Below are positions 19,204-28,011 of a DNA stretch of 64,000 bases, in pieces. Where the stretch lies: the NCBI GenBank assembly GCA_002841945.1, contig PHBI01000008.1, positions 1 to 64,000 of the forward strand, written 5' to 3'. Position numbers and translations under genes: made by a program. The notes below the pieces were generated by a model. That model ran no database searches. It was not told the origin of the DNA and saw nothing but the letters and a program-made list of their open reading frames with translations. Positions within the stretch are counted from its first letter, which is position 1, and each line of letters begins with the position of its first letter. The DNA is from Deltaproteobacteria bacterium HGW-Deltaproteobacteria-14. GTDB lineage: Bacteria; Myxococcota_A; UBA9042; PHBI01.

Positions 19204-20578
19204 TCTTTATCTTCGCGTCGGCCGACGCTCCGTCGTCGGCGGGGTTGGAGGCGGCGGCGAGGTCGCGGACGAGGGCGGTGAAGACGTCGCCGCGGTGGCC
19301 GTAGCTCTTGAACTGGTCGAAGCTGGCGCAGGCCGGGCCGAGCAACACCGTGTCGCCGGGCTCGGCGAGGCGCTGGGCCGCGCGGACCGCCTCGTCGAGG
19401 GTCTCGACGACGATCGTGTTGTGCGACGCACCAATCGCTGACGCCAAGCTGTTGCGGGTTTGTCCGAACAGGACGGCGACTCGTGTTCGCTCTCGCACAA
19501 GGGCGCCGAAGGCGGTGAAGTCGGCGTCCTTCTCCGACCCGCCGGCGAGCAGCAGCAGCGGGCCGTCGATGGCGCGGATCCCCGCGGCGGCCGCGTTGGC
19601 GTTGGTCGCCTTGCTGTCGTTGACCCAGCGCACCCCGTCGATGGTGGCGATGGGCGCCAGGCGGTGGGGCAGGGGGGCGTAGGCCATCAGGGCCTCGCGC
19701 GCGGTGGCCAGCGGGATCCCCCAGGCGTCGGCGGCCAGGGCGGCGGCCAGCGCGTTGGCGACGTTGTGCCCGCCGAGCAGCGGCAGCTCGTCGCGGCGCA
19801 TCAGGGCCTCGTTGCGGCCAGCGCGGACGAGCCACAGGGTGGCGCCGTCGAAGTAGGCGTCGGCGTCGGGGTTGGCTAGCGAGAAGGTGCGGATGCGCGG
19901 CGCGGAGGGGCGCTCCCAGGCCGCGATGTAGGGGTCGTCGGCGCTGAGGATCAGCGTGTCCGAAGCCGTCATCGCCGCCCAGACCCGGCGCTTGGCGGCC
20001 TGGTAGGCGGCGAAGCTGCCGTGGTAGTTGAGGTGGTCCTCGGCGATGTTGGTGACGATGGCCACCCGGGGGCGGAAGTCGACGCAGGTCGTGAGCTGAA
20101 AGCAGCTGATCTCGGCGATGACCAGCGAGCTCCGGGTCAGCTCGTCGAGGCCCTCGCAGAGCGGGTTGCCGAGGTTGCCGCCGACGAAGGTCGACGGGTT
20201 CGCGAGCGCCGCGATGGCGCCGAGCATCGTCGTCGTCGTGCTCTTGCCGTCGGTGCCGGTGATCGCGAGGATCGGCGCCGGGGACAGTCGGTAGAAGAGC
20301 TCGACCTCGCCGATCACCTCGGCGGCGACCGCCGCGATCTCGGCGCGCACCGGCGACACCTCGGCGACCCCGGGAGACAGCACCGCGACGTCACCCGGAC
20401 GCGGCAGGTTGGTCCCAGCGACGAAGGTCACCCGCGGGTCGAGCGTCTCGGGGCGGGTCGCGTCGGCCCGCGCCTCGACCAGGCGCACGTCGCCCCCGCG
20501 GGTGGCGAGCGCGTTCGACGCCGCGAGGCCGCTGCGTCCCGCCCCGACCACCGTGAAGCGCACACCGGCGACCTGCAT
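19190..20578 (-). CDS. murD: UDP-N-acetylmuramoylalanine--D-glutamate ligase
   Basis: MurD (462 aa), which adds D-Glu to UDP-MurNAc-L-Ala in peptidoglycan precursor synthesis in the cytoplasm. Visible: the N-terminal Rossmann motif VVGAGRSGLAA, P-loop GTDGKSTTT, ISCFQL, the WVNDSKATNANA segment and the C-terminal LLGPACASFDQFKSYGHRG. The ATG at 20578 overlaps the murC stop (TGATG), so the pair is translationally coupled. The last codons (KIKSEGA and stop) are contributed by an inserted copy of the dispersed GTCAGGCACC repeat, so the original C-terminus was probably replaced. ftsW and murG, usual neighbours, are absent. Confidence 0.95.
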   Translation of the reverse strand: MQVAGVRFTVVGAGRSGLAASNALATRGGDVRLVEARADATRPETLDPRVTFVAGTNLPRPGDVAVLSPGVAEVSPVRAEIAAVAAEVIGEVELFYRLSPAPILAITGTDGKSTTTTMLGAIAALANPSTFVGGNLGNPLCEGLDELTRSSLVIAEISCFQLTTCVDFRPRVAIVTNIAEDHLNYHGSFAAYQAAKRRVWAAMTASDTLILSADDPYIAAWERPSAPRIRTFSLANPDADAYFDGATLWLVRAGRNEALMRRDELPLLGGHNVANALAAALAADAWGIPLATAREALMAYAPLPHRLAPIATIDGVRWVNDSKATNANAAAAGIRAIDGPLLLLAGGSEKDADFTAFGALVRERTRVAVLFGQTRNSLASAIGASHNTIVVETLDEAVRAAQRLAEPGDTVLLGPACASFDQFKSYGHRGDVFTALVRDLAAASNPADDGASADAKIKSEGA

Positions 20579-21957
20579 CAGCGGGCCTCCGCGTCATTCA
20601 GCTCGGCGGCGTAGCGGTCAGCGAGGCGAAAGAGGTCGTCGCCGCCGAAGAAGATGACCTGCTGCCCGACGCCCACGGTGCGGTGCAGGAACGGGACGAT
20701 GTCGTCCATCTCGGGGAGGTAAGTCACCTCGGGGCCGCGCGCGCGGATCTTGTCGCACAGGTACGCCGTGTCGATGCCCGGGATGGGCACCTCGCCCGCG
20801 GTGTAGAGCTCGGTGATCACCGTGTGCGTGGCGTCGTGGAAGGCCTCGGCGTAGTCGTCCTGGAGGTAGTTGATCATCGTGAAGCGGTAGGGCTTGAACA
20901 CCGCCACGATGGGGCCGTCGTCGCTGGCCGCGGCCTGCAGCACGCGGCGGATGCCGGTCGGGTGGGAGATGTAGTCCTTCACGATGCGGCGGCCGGCGGC
21001 GTGGACCACGGTGAAGCGGTTCTCGAGGCCGGCGAAGGTCCCGAGCGCGGCGGCGATGTCCGCGTAGTCGACGCCCAGGTGGAGCGCGGCGGCGGCGGCA
21101 GCGATGGCGTTGTCGACGTTGTAGAGGCCGGGCTGGGTCAGCGCGACCTCGCCCAGCGGCGCGCCATGGGAGACGAGGCTGAAGCGGCCGCCGTGGATGC
21201 CGGCCTTGGCGTCGACCCCGCGCACGTCGGCGCCGGGCTCGCGGCCGAAGGTCGTCACCGGCGCCTTCAGCCGGGCGATGATGGCGCGGGCGCCGGGGTC
21301 GTCGTGGTTGACGACCACCCGGGTGAGGCGCGGGTTGGCGTTGAGCGCGGCGACGACGGTGTCCTGCACGTGCTCGAGGCTGTCGTAGTAGTTCAGGTGG
21401 TCGGCCTCGAGGTTGTTCACCACGACGACCGTCGGCCGGACGTTCTTGAGCGAGCCGTCGGACTCGTCGACCTCGGCGACGATGACGTCGCTGTCGGTGA
21501 CGCGGGTGTTCTGCTTGCCCATGTTCTCGAGCAGCCCGCCGATGATGAAGCTCGGGCGGCGCCCGGCCTGCTCGAGGATCCACGTGATGGCGCTCGACAC
21601 CGTGCCCTTGCCGTGGGTCCCGACCACGCCGACCGCCAGCGGCCGCGTGTCGAGGATGTCGCCGAGGAGCTCCGAGCGGTGGCGCACCGGGACGCCGCGC
21701 TCGCGGGCGGCGACCAGCTCGACGTTGGTCTCGGGGATCGCCGTGGAGTGCACGACCAGGTCGACGCCGTCGATGTTGGCGGCGGCGTGACCGATGGTGA
21801 CGTCGGCGCCGGCCTCGCGCAGCCAGGTCGTCAGCTGCGACTCGCGCACGTCGGAGCCGGAGACGTCGTGGCCGAGGGCCAAGAGCGCCCGGGCCACGCC
21901 CGAGACGCCGATGCCGCCGATGCCGATGAGGTGGATACGGGTCTTCTCTGCCAGCAC
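20578..21957 (-). CDS. murC: UDP-N-acetylmuramate--L-alanine ligase (MurC-like, divergent motifs)
   Basis: A 459-residue Mur ligase. It has the MurC-type nucleotide-sugar motif GIGGIGVSGVARAL (12-25), a central ATPase domain and ESDGSLKN. Two motifs are unusual: the P-loop reads GTHGKGTVSS (113-122) where MurC normally has GTHGKTTT, like the GKGS form of folylpolyglutamate synthase; and the MurC/Mpl segment DYGHHPTEI reads DYISHPTGI (328-336). It could be the sole MurC, a second copy, or a ligase of altered specificity. The GTG start follows a GAGAGGAGA Shine-Dalgarno. It is first in a two-gene operon with murD. Confidence 0.75.
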   Translation of the reverse strand: MLAEKTRIHLIGIGGIGVSGVARALLALGHDVSGSDVRESQLTTWLREAGADVTIGHAAANIDGVDLVVHSTAIPETNVELVAARERGVPVRHRSELLGDILDTRPLAVGVVGTHGKGTVSSAITWILEQAGRRPSFIIGGLLENMGKQNTRVTDSDVIVAEVDESDGSLKNVRPTVVVVNNLEADHLNYYDSLEHVQDTVVAALNANPRLTRVVVNHDDPGARAIIARLKAPVTTFGREPGADVRGVDAKAGIHGGRFSLVSHGAPLGEVALTQPGLYNVDNAIAAAAAALHLGVDYADIAAALGTFAGLENRFTVVHAAGRRIVKDYISHPTGIRRVLQAAASDDGPIVAVFKPYRFTMINYLQDDYAEAFHDATHTVITELYTAGEVPIPGIDTAYLCDKIRARGPEVTYLPEMDDIVPFLHRTVGVGQQVIFFGGDDLFRLADRYAAELNDAEAR

Positions 21958-21987
21958 GGTGCGTCTCCTCTCCCAGGCTCGGCGCGC

Positions 21988-22016
21988 ATCATTTCAGGGT
22001 CCGATCCCAGGGACAA
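21988..22016 (-). promoter_or_regulatory. Candidate sigma-70 promoter of murC-murD
   Basis: On the minus strand, TTGTCC (complement of 22011-22016) and AATGAT (complement of 21988-21993) are 17 bp apart. Each matches the sigma-70 consensus in four of six positions, and the box ends 30 bp before the GTG start at 21957. Confidence 0.4.
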
Positions 22017-22067
22017 CTAATCTGCGCGCCCACTTCCCACAGTAGGTCAGGCGCGCGTCGCGTCCCC

Positions 22068-22104
22068 CCGCCGGGCTGATCCGACGTGACGGTCAGCCCG
22101 GCGG
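22068..22104 (-). terminator. 12-bp perfect hairpin after the HEAT-repeat lipoprotein gene
   Basis: Arms CCGCCGGGCTGA (22068-22079) and TCAGCCCGGCGG (22093-22104) pair exactly around a 13-nt loop, 27 bp beyond the stop of the minus-strand gene ending at 22131. No T tract follows, as is common in GC-rich genomes. Confidence 0.6.
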
Positions 22105-22130
22105 TCGCGCCAGGGCGTCGGGGACGCCCC

Positions 22131-23114
22131 TCAGGGGCCGCCGTCGCGCCCCCCCGCGAGCTTGGCCCGCGCCTGCTTGGCGGCCTCGCGGGCGATCTCG
22201 CGGAGCGCGACGTTGGGGTGGCCGGTGGCCAGGTTGTCGAGGTAGCGCAGGGCCACCTCCCCGCCGATGTCGCCGAGGGCGTGGATGGCGACCAGGTGTC
22301 GCTCCTCGTTGGGGCCGTCGGTCATCTTCACGAGCGCCCGGACGACCTCCTCGCGGCCGTCGCCCAGCAAGCCCAGGGCCGCCCCGGCGCGCAGCGTGAC
22401 CAGCGGCTCGTCGTCGGCGGTCAGCCGCGCGAGGTCGTCGACCGCCGCCTTCAGCCCGCGCTCGCCGGCCTCGGACGCCGCCTCGATGAGGATCCCGGCG
22501 TGCTCGTCGTGGGCGAGGGCGTCGAGGACCTCGGCGTCGGTGGCGTGGCGCATGCGGATCTGCCCGTTGAGCGCCCGGGCCGCCCGCCGCGCCACCGTCG
22601 CGATCGCCGCCTCGAGCCGCTCGCGCCACGGCGCCGCGTCAACGCCCCCGAAGGGCTGCACCTCCGCCAGCTCGATCCGGTAGGTGTCCTCGTCCTTGCC
22701 CTCCCCCGGGCAGCGCACCTCGGCGTTCACCACCGCGCGCGCCTCGCCCGCGTCGGCGTCGATCACCGGCCGCCCGTTCCGCACGAGCCCATACCCGAGC
22801 ACCACCTCGCCGGTACAGGCGCCGACCTCGCCGTCGGGCGCCCGCGTGAACGCGTCGTCGGCGAAGAACGCGGCGCTGACGAGCTCGGCGCCGCGCTCGG
22901 GCACCCCGGCCGGGCGCACGTCGGGCGGGGTCATGTCGCCAAAGCGCAGGTCGGACAGCCGCGGCGCGGGAGCGTGGCGGCCCGAGGGCGGCGTGACGCT
23001 GCCGGTGTCGGCCCCGGGCGGGGCGCTCGACGCCGGGGTGTCTCCGCCGCGGCACGCGCCGGGGGCGAACATCAGGAGGACCAGGGAGACCGCGCTGGGG
23101 CCGAGACGGAGCAT
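22131..23114 (-). CDS. Lipoprotein with C-terminal HEAT-like repeats
   Basis: A 327-residue predicted lipoprotein. The signal MLRLGPSAVSLVLLMFAPGAC ends in a lipobox-type APGAC (the cysteine would be lipidated). A proline-rich linker leads to a middle domain with NAEVRCPGEGKDEDTYRIEL. The C-terminal 170 residues are helical repeats (EEVVRALVKMTDGPNEERHL, VAIHALGDIGGEVALRYLDN) of HEAT/PBS-lyase type, normally scaffolds for protein contacts. Frame-open codons upstream of the ATG at 23114 were rejected because the signal peptide begins there. Partner unknown. Confidence 0.75.
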   Translation of the reverse strand: MLRLGPSAVSLVLLMFAPGACRGGDTPASSAPPGADTGSVTPPSGRHAPAPRLSDLRFGDMTPPDVRPAGVPERGAELVSAAFFADDAFTRAPDGEVGACTGEVVLGYGLVRNGRPVIDADAGEARAVVNAEVRCPGEGKDEDTYRIELAEVQPFGGVDAAPWRERLEAAIATVARRAARALNGQIRMRHATDAEVLDALAHDEHAGILIEAASEAGERGLKAAVDDLARLTADDEPLVTLRAGAALGLLGDGREEVVRALVKMTDGPNEERHLVAIHALGDIGGEVALRYLDNLATGHPNVALREIAREAAKQARAKLAGGRDGGP

Positions 23115-23217
23115 CTCACGATGGTGCCGCCCCCGCCGCCTCGCGTCGAGCCCGAAGCGGCCGAGCGCGCCGGGGCAGCCCTTGCCGGCCTCCCTCCGAG
23201 CGCCCATAATCGCGGCC

Positions 23218-24477
23218 GTGATCCCACCCATCGGCCGCTGGGTCGCCGTCCCCCCGGACGACGCGCTCCCCGCCCTCACGACGCGTCGCGCGGACGCCGA
23301 GGTGGACCCGACGACCCTCGGGATGCGCCCCGACGACATCGACGCCATCTGGCAGGGCGCCGTCGACCTCTATCGGAGCCGCACCCAGCCCGCCGTGGCC
23401 CTGTGCGTGCGCCACCGCGGCCAGGTCATCGTCGACCGCGCCATCGGCCACGTCCGCGGCAACGCGCCAGGCGCCACCGGGCCCCCGGGGCCCCTCGCCA
23501 CCCCCGACACGCCGTTCTGCATCTTCTCGGCGTCCAAGGCGGTGACCGCCCTGCTGATGCACGAGCTCGACGCGCGCGACGCCCTGCGCCTCGACGACCC
23601 GGTCGCCGAGTACATCCCCGAGTTCGCCGCGCACAAGAAGGGCTGGGTGACCCTGCGTCACCTCCTCAACCACCGCGCCGGCATCCCCGCCGTCCCCCTC
23701 GAGTACGATCCCCTCGCCCTCGCCGGGGAGTGGGATCGCATCATCGCGCTCCTGTGCGCTCAGAAGCCGGTCAGCGTCGCCGGTCGCCGCCTCGCCTATC
23801 ACGCCATCAGCGGCGGCTTCATCCTCGCCGAGGCCGCTCAGCGCGCCACCGGAGAGCGGATCGAGGCCATGTTGCAGCGCATGATTTCTGGTCCGTTAGG
23901 TCTGGATATGGCCTATGGAATCAGTGCAGAGCGTATCGACGCAGTCGCAGAAAACGCCTACACGGGGCTCCCCGTGCCGTTCCCGATCTCGCGCATCATC
24001 AAGCGATCTCTCGGCCTGTCGATGGCCGACGTCGTCGACGCGTCGAACGACCCTCGATTCTACACCTCGGTGGTCCCGTCGGGGAACGTCGTGACGACCG
24101 CCGACGGGCTCTCGCGCTTCTTCCAGCTGCTCCTCGACGAGGGAGCGGCGGGCGGCGTCCAGGTGCTCGGCCGGCGGGCTGTGCGGCGCGCCCGGGTGGA
24201 GTCGGCCTACCTCGAGCTCGACCTGACCCTCGGCATCCCGCTGCGCTACGGGCAGGGGCTGATGCTCGGGTCGCACCCCTTCAGCATGTACGGTCCCGGC
24301 ACCCGCAAGGCCTTCGGCCACTACGGCTTCGTCACCGTCATCGGCTGGGCCGACCCCGAGCGGGACCTCGCCGCCGCCGTGATGACGAGCGGCAAGCCCA
24401 TCGTCGCGAGCCACTACCTCGCGCTGTGGCGCCTCTTGAGCGCCATCGCGCGGCGGGTGCCCAAGCACGGGGGGTGA
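23218..24477 (+). CDS. Serine hydrolase, beta-lactamase/penicillin-binding-protein class C family
   Basis: A 419-residue serine beta-lactamase-like esterase. The nucleophile motif SxxK is SASK (in FCIFSASKAVTALLMHEL). The second motif Tyr is in LAYHAISGGFILAEA, and HYGFVT near the end fits the third (HxG) motif. There is no signal peptide, so it is probably cytoplasmic; members of this group act as esterases or D-aminopeptidases rather than true beta-lactamases. Start GTG at 23218: a CATAAT box at 23205-23210 ends only 7 bp before it and there is no Shine-Dalgarno, suggesting a leaderless mRNA. Several codons around 23880-23960 are less GC-rich than neighbours. Confidence 0.85.
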   Translation: MIPPIGRWVAVPPDDALPALTTRRADAEVDPTTLGMRPDDIDAIWQGAVDLYRSRTQPAVALCVRHRGQVIVDRAIGHVRGNAPGATGPPGPLATPDTPFCIFSASKAVTALLMHELDARDALRLDDPVAEYIPEFAAHKKGWVTLRHLLNHRAGIPAVPLEYDPLALAGEWDRIIALLCAQKPVSVAGRRLAYHAISGGFILAEAAQRATGERIEAMLQRMISGPLGLDMAYGISAERIDAVAENAYTGLPVPFPISRIIKRSLGLSMADVVDASNDPRFYTSVVPSGNVVTTADGLSRFFQLLLDEGAAGGVQVLGRRAVRRARVESAYLELDLTLGIPLRYGQGLMLGSHPFSMYGPGTRKAFGHYGFVTVIGWADPERDLAAAVMTSGKPIVASHYLALWRLLSAIARRVPKHGG

Positions 24478-24478
24478 T

Positions 24479-24624
24479 CGTCAGAGGTTCTCGGTCGTCA
24501 CGAGCACGGGATCATCGGCGCGCGCCGGGACGTCGGTCCAGGCCGTCGCGGGCTGGGACGCCGGCCGCGTCGGCGACAGCGCGCCGCGGCCGGAGCCTCC
24601 GGAGGCGGCGGGCGGGCTTTGAAT
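24479..24624 (-). pseudogene. Possible remnant sharing the 3' end of the 25646-26185 gene
   Basis: The 16 bp at 24479-24494 (CGTCAGAGGTTCTCGG) are identical to 25644-25659, the 3' end of the outer-membrane protein gene. The minus-strand frame ends PVLVTTENL-stop against PFLVMAENL-stop there. The frame can be read back to a stop at 24625-24627 without a start codon, so this is at most a fragment. The two copies flank the methyltransferase gene. Confidence 0.4.
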
Positions 24625-24755
24625 CTAGTGTCTTAGGCCCGGCCGCCGACTTCCGTTGACGACGCCGTGGGCCGGTGCTACCGCCCTGTGCCAGGCTCCG
24701 CACGGCGCATGCGCCAGGTGGCCGGCGGTCGTGCTGGGCACTGCCAGAGAAGAAC

Positions 24756-25547
24756 ATGGACGCCTTCAGCCCAGACCCCTGGGTTCAGAGTCAGTCATCG
24801 TTCGTAGACCTCTACGACCTCGCCTTCGGGTACCGCGACTTCGCCGCCGAGGCGTCGTTCCTGGCCAAGGCCGCCCAGCTGTGGGGTGACCACGCGCCGC
24901 GCCGGGTCATCGAGTGGGCCGCCGGTCCCGGCCGCCACCTCGCCGCCTTCGCCGCGCGCGGGGCGGAGGTGGTCGCCGTCGACCTGTCCAGCGAGATGCT
25001 GTCGCTGGCGGCGCGAACGATCCACGGCGACGGCCGCGCGACGCTGCTCCTCGGGGACATGTGCGAAGTGACCGTCACCCCCCCGGCGGACCTCGGCTTC
25101 ACCATGCTGTCGTCGATCCACGGGCTGGCGAGCGAGGCCGACCTGCTCGCCCACCTCGCGGCCGCGGCGCGGTCGCTCAAGGAGGGCGCGATCTACGTCA
25201 TCGAGGCGACCCACCCCCGGGATCTCGAGCCCGACGGTGGCTGGGCGACCGCCTGGCACATCCGCGCCGGCGAGGACGAGGTCTACGCGCGCTTCACCCT
25301 CGATCTCGCGCGCCGCGACGGTCCTCATGTCCCCGCCGCCGTCGAGCTGCGTGGCCGCCTCGCCGGGGTCGTCACCGACCACAGCATCGAGATGGCGTGG
25401 CTCGTGCCGGACCTCGACGGCTGGCGGTCGCTCGTCGAGGCGACGCCTGGCCTGACCTTGGTCGCCGCCCTCGGTGGCCTCGACGTGACGCTGGCGCACA
25501 CCGCCACGAACGCGTGGCGCCTCGTGCTGGTCCTCCGCCGCGACTGA
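24756..25547 (+). CDS. Class I SAM-dependent methyltransferase
   Basis: A 263-residue methyltransferase. The SAM-binding motif I is VIEWAAGPGRHLAAFAARG (acidic end at strand 2, EVVAVDLSSEML), with a post-motif LLLGDMCEV. The N-terminus SFVDLYDLAFGYRDFAAEASF resembles the DxYD lead-in of small-molecule methyltransferases. The start ATG at 24756 has an AGAGAAGA Shine-Dalgarno. Substrate not predictable. A perfect 9-bp hairpin follows its stop. It lies between two copies of a short sequence that resemble a duplicated neighbouring gene end. Confidence 0.85.
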   Translation: MDAFSPDPWVQSQSSFVDLYDLAFGYRDFAAEASFLAKAAQLWGDHAPRRVIEWAAGPGRHLAAFAARGAEVVAVDLSSEMLSLAARTIHGDGRATLLLGDMCEVTVTPPADLGFTMLSSIHGLASEADLLAHLAAAARSLKEGAIYVIEATHPRDLEPDGGWATAWHIRAGEDEVYARFTLDLARRDGPHVPAAVELRGRLAGVVTDHSIEMAWLVPDLDGWRSLVEATPGLTLVAALGGLDVTLAHTATNAWRLVLVLRRD

Positions 25548-25550
25548 CGC

Positions 25551-25573
25551 CCGCGTGCGGCCGGCGCACGCGG
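25551..25573. terminator. 9-bp perfect hairpin between convergent genes
   Basis: Arms CCGCGTGCG (25551-25559) and CGCACGCGG (25565-25573) around a 5-nt loop, 3 bp after the methyltransferase stop. The opposing gene ends at 25646, so the hairpin could serve both directions. Confidence 0.6.
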
Positions 25574-25645
25574 CCCCGAGAGGCTGCGGCGCGCGCCACG
25601 GCCACCCGGGGCGCGCGTCGTCGCCGCGCCCCCGGTGGGGGACCG

Positions 25646-26185
25646 TCAGAGGTTCTCGGCCATCACGAGGAACGGGACCGCCAGCATGCGCAGGACGTCG
25701 ATCCCGGCGGTCACGCGCAGGTCGTGCTCCGCGCCGTGCCCAGCGGTCAGCAGCTGGTAGCCGCCCTCGATGCGGAACACCCCGTAGAAGAGATCGGTCC
25801 CGACCACGACGCGCATCCCGCCGCCGAGGTCGCCATCCGCCGAGCCGAGCACCCCGCGCAGGCCGACCGACGCGCCGAAGTGGACGCTCGGCAGGTACCC
25901 GATGTCCGCCCCGATCAAGAAGAAGTGGCTGTCGCCGCCTCCCTCGAAGCCGTAGCCGAGCATCAGCGTCATCAGCGTCTGCGCGTCGGGGTTGAGGACC
26001 TGGATGTTCGGCAGGATGTCCACGGCCCCCACCACGTCCCGCTCGGGGTCGACGTGCCACACGGCGCCGCCGGTGACGCGGATCCCCGGGATCGGGACGA
26101 TGTCGCCCGCGCGCGCCGGCGGGGCGCTCGTAGCCAGGGCGAGGAGGGCGGCGACCAGCGGCAGGGTCCGGTGGGGGCGGAGCAT
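25646..26185 (-). CDS. Predicted secreted outer-membrane beta-barrel protein
   Basis: A 179-residue protein with a cleavable signal (MLRPHRTLPLVAALLALATS, cleavage after ARA). The mature part is glycine-rich alternating strands (VLGSADGDLGGGMRVVVGTD, FRIEGGYQLLTAGHG) typical of small outer-membrane barrels. Not a recognised family. The ATG at 26185 follows GAGGT; a TATCGT box lies about 26 bp upstream, so it probably has a short leader. Its 3' end is partly duplicated at 24479. Confidence 0.6.
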   Translation of the reverse strand: MLRPHRTLPLVAALLALATSAPPARAGDIVPIPGIRVTGGAVWHVDPERDVVGAVDILPNIQVLNPDAQTLMTLMLGYGFEGGGDSHFFLIGADIGYLPSVHFGASVGLRGVLGSADGDLGGGMRVVVGTDLFYGVFRIEGGYQLLTAGHGAEHDLRVTAGIDVLRMLAVPFLVMAENL

Positions 26186-26314
26186 GGTGACCTCGATTGT
26201 TCCAGCCCCTCGACGATACCAGGTTTTCGCGGCGCGGGGGCGAGGGGCGAGTCTCCCCCCGAGGGACGTGAACCATTGACCCTGTGCGCAGGTGCCGCCT
26301 ACCTTCCCGGGACC

Positions 26315-27958
26315 ATGATCCGCATCCACACGCCGCTCGCCGCCCTCTCGCCCCTGCTCGCCATCGCCGCGCTCGCCAGCGGCTGCCCGAGCGCGACCCC
26401 CGAGGCCCGCGACGCCGCCCCCGCCGCCCCGGCGCACGCCGCGAGCGGCGAGGCGACGCTGTTTCTGATGGCCGACATCCGCGGCGTCCTGCGCCCCTGC
26501 GGCTGCACGGTCGACCTACAGAAGGGGGGCTTCGACCGGCTCGCGCCCTACCTCGCGAAGGAGCGCGAGCGCCACCCCGACGCCAAGCTCCTGCACGCCG
26601 GGCCCATCTTCTTCGAGGAGGGGCACGTCGAGGCGGACAAGCGAGCGCAGCGCGTGCGGCAGGCGGAGGTCGCGGCGGATCTGGTGGCTCGGGTCGGCGT
26701 GGACGTCGCGGCGGCGACGGCGGCGGACGCCGCGGCGTCGGACGGCAAGCTCAAGGCGCTCGGCGAGCGCGCGCACCTGACGCTGACGGCCGCCAACCTG
26801 CGGCTGGAGGCCGACCCCGGTCTGAGCGCGTTCGAGGTGCGCACGATCGGGGGCATACGGATCGGGATCTTCGCGCTGGCCTCCCCGGAGGAGGCCGAGC
26901 ACCTCGGCGCGCGCGGGCTCATCGAGGAGCCGACGGCCGCGGCGACGCGGACGGTCGCGGCGCTGGCCGACCGGGCGGACGTCGTGCTGCTGCTGAGCGG
27001 GCTCGGGCTGCGGGAGACGAAGCGCCTGGTGCGCAAGGTCGCGGGGATTCACTTCGCGGTGGTCGGCGGGATGGGCGAGCACCCGGCGGTCAGCGAGGAG
27101 GCGGAGCTGGTCGGCGACACGCGGGTCATGCAGTTTCACCGCGAGGGTCGCTTCGTGGGGCGGCTCACCCTCGCGCTGGTCGCCGGCAAGACCGCGTTCG
27201 TGGACGCGAGCCAGGCCAGCCCGGCCGAGCTGGCGGAGCTCGACGCCCGCGTCGCCCGGCTCGAGCAGAGCCTCGCCGGGTGGGAGGCCAAGGGCGACGG
27301 CACCGAGCGGGAGGTGCGCTCGGCGCGCCACCACCTCGCGAGCCTCAAGGACGAGCGGAACAAGCTGGCGGCGCGCAAGATCGAGGTCCCGCGCGACCAG
27401 AGCAGCTTCTCGTTCACGCTGACGCCGCTGAACTGGGACCTGCCTCAGGACCCCGATCTGCTCGCCATCATGGACGCCTTCGAGCAGGAGCTGGCGAAGA
27501 TCAACGTCGCCAACGCCGGGACCCTCCCGGCGCCGAAGGAGGGCGAGGCCTACTACGTCGGCGCGGCGAAGTGCTTCGACTGCCACGAGGGGCCGGAGAG
27601 GTTCTGGAAGCAGGACCGCCACCACGACGCGTGGGCGACCCTCGAGCGCGACAACAAGACCTTCGACACCGAGTGCGTCAGCTGCCACGTGACCGGCTAC
27701 GGCAAGGCCGGCGGCAGCCTCGTCGGCCAGGTGAAGGGGCGCACGGCGGTGCAGTGCGAGGCGTGCCACGGGCCGGGCTCGCTGCACGTGAAGGACTCGA
27801 AGAAGGCGTCGATCAACGGCCACCCGACCGCCGAGGTGTGCCAGGGCTGTCACAACAAGCACCACTCGCCGGAGTTCGACTTCGCCGTCTACAAGCCCAA
27901 GCTCATGGTGCCCGGCCACGGCCTGCCGCCGCTGCCGGACGAGGACGACGACGAGTAG
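26315..27958 (+). CDS. Tetrahaem cytochrome c lipoprotein fused to a UshA-like domain
   Basis: A 547-residue predicted lipoprotein (signal ends ALASGC). Residues about 50-260 resemble the N-terminal domain of UshA-type metallophosphatases (ATLFLMADIRGVLRPCGCTVD, KLLHAGPIFFEE), but the usual DxHG and GNHE metal ligands are not seen, so catalysis is doubtful. A helical linker (about 300-350) leads to a C-terminal cytochrome with four CxxCH haem sites: CFDCH, CVSCH, CEACH and CQGCH, as in cytochrome c554-like modules. Likely a periplasmic or surface electron carrier. TACCTT at 26300-26305 precedes the ATG by 9 bp. Confidence 0.8.
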   Translation: MIRIHTPLAALSPLLAIAALASGCPSATPEARDAAPAAPAHAASGEATLFLMADIRGVLRPCGCTVDLQKGGFDRLAPYLAKERERHPDAKLLHAGPIFFEEGHVEADKRAQRVRQAEVAADLVARVGVDVAAATAADAAASDGKLKALGERAHLTLTAANLRLEADPGLSAFEVRTIGGIRIGIFALASPEEAEHLGARGLIEEPTAAATRTVAALADRADVVLLLSGLGLRETKRLVRKVAGIHFAVVGGMGEHPAVSEEAELVGDTRVMQFHREGRFVGRLTLALVAGKTAFVDASQASPAELAELDARVARLEQSLAGWEAKGDGTEREVRSARHHLASLKDERNKLAARKIEVPRDQSSFSFTLTPLNWDLPQDPDLLAIMDAFEQELAKINVANAGTLPAPKEGEAYYVGAAKCFDCHEGPERFWKQDRHHDAWATLERDNKTFDTECVSCHVTGYGKAGGSLVGQVKGRTAVQCEACHGPGSLHVKDSKKASINGHPTAEVCQGCHNKHHSPEFDFAVYKPKLMVPGHGLPPLPDEDDDE

Positions 27959-28011
27959 CGGCCTCGGCCCGGACCGCCAGGGCTGACGGAGCCCAGCGCG
28001 CGGAGCCTGGG

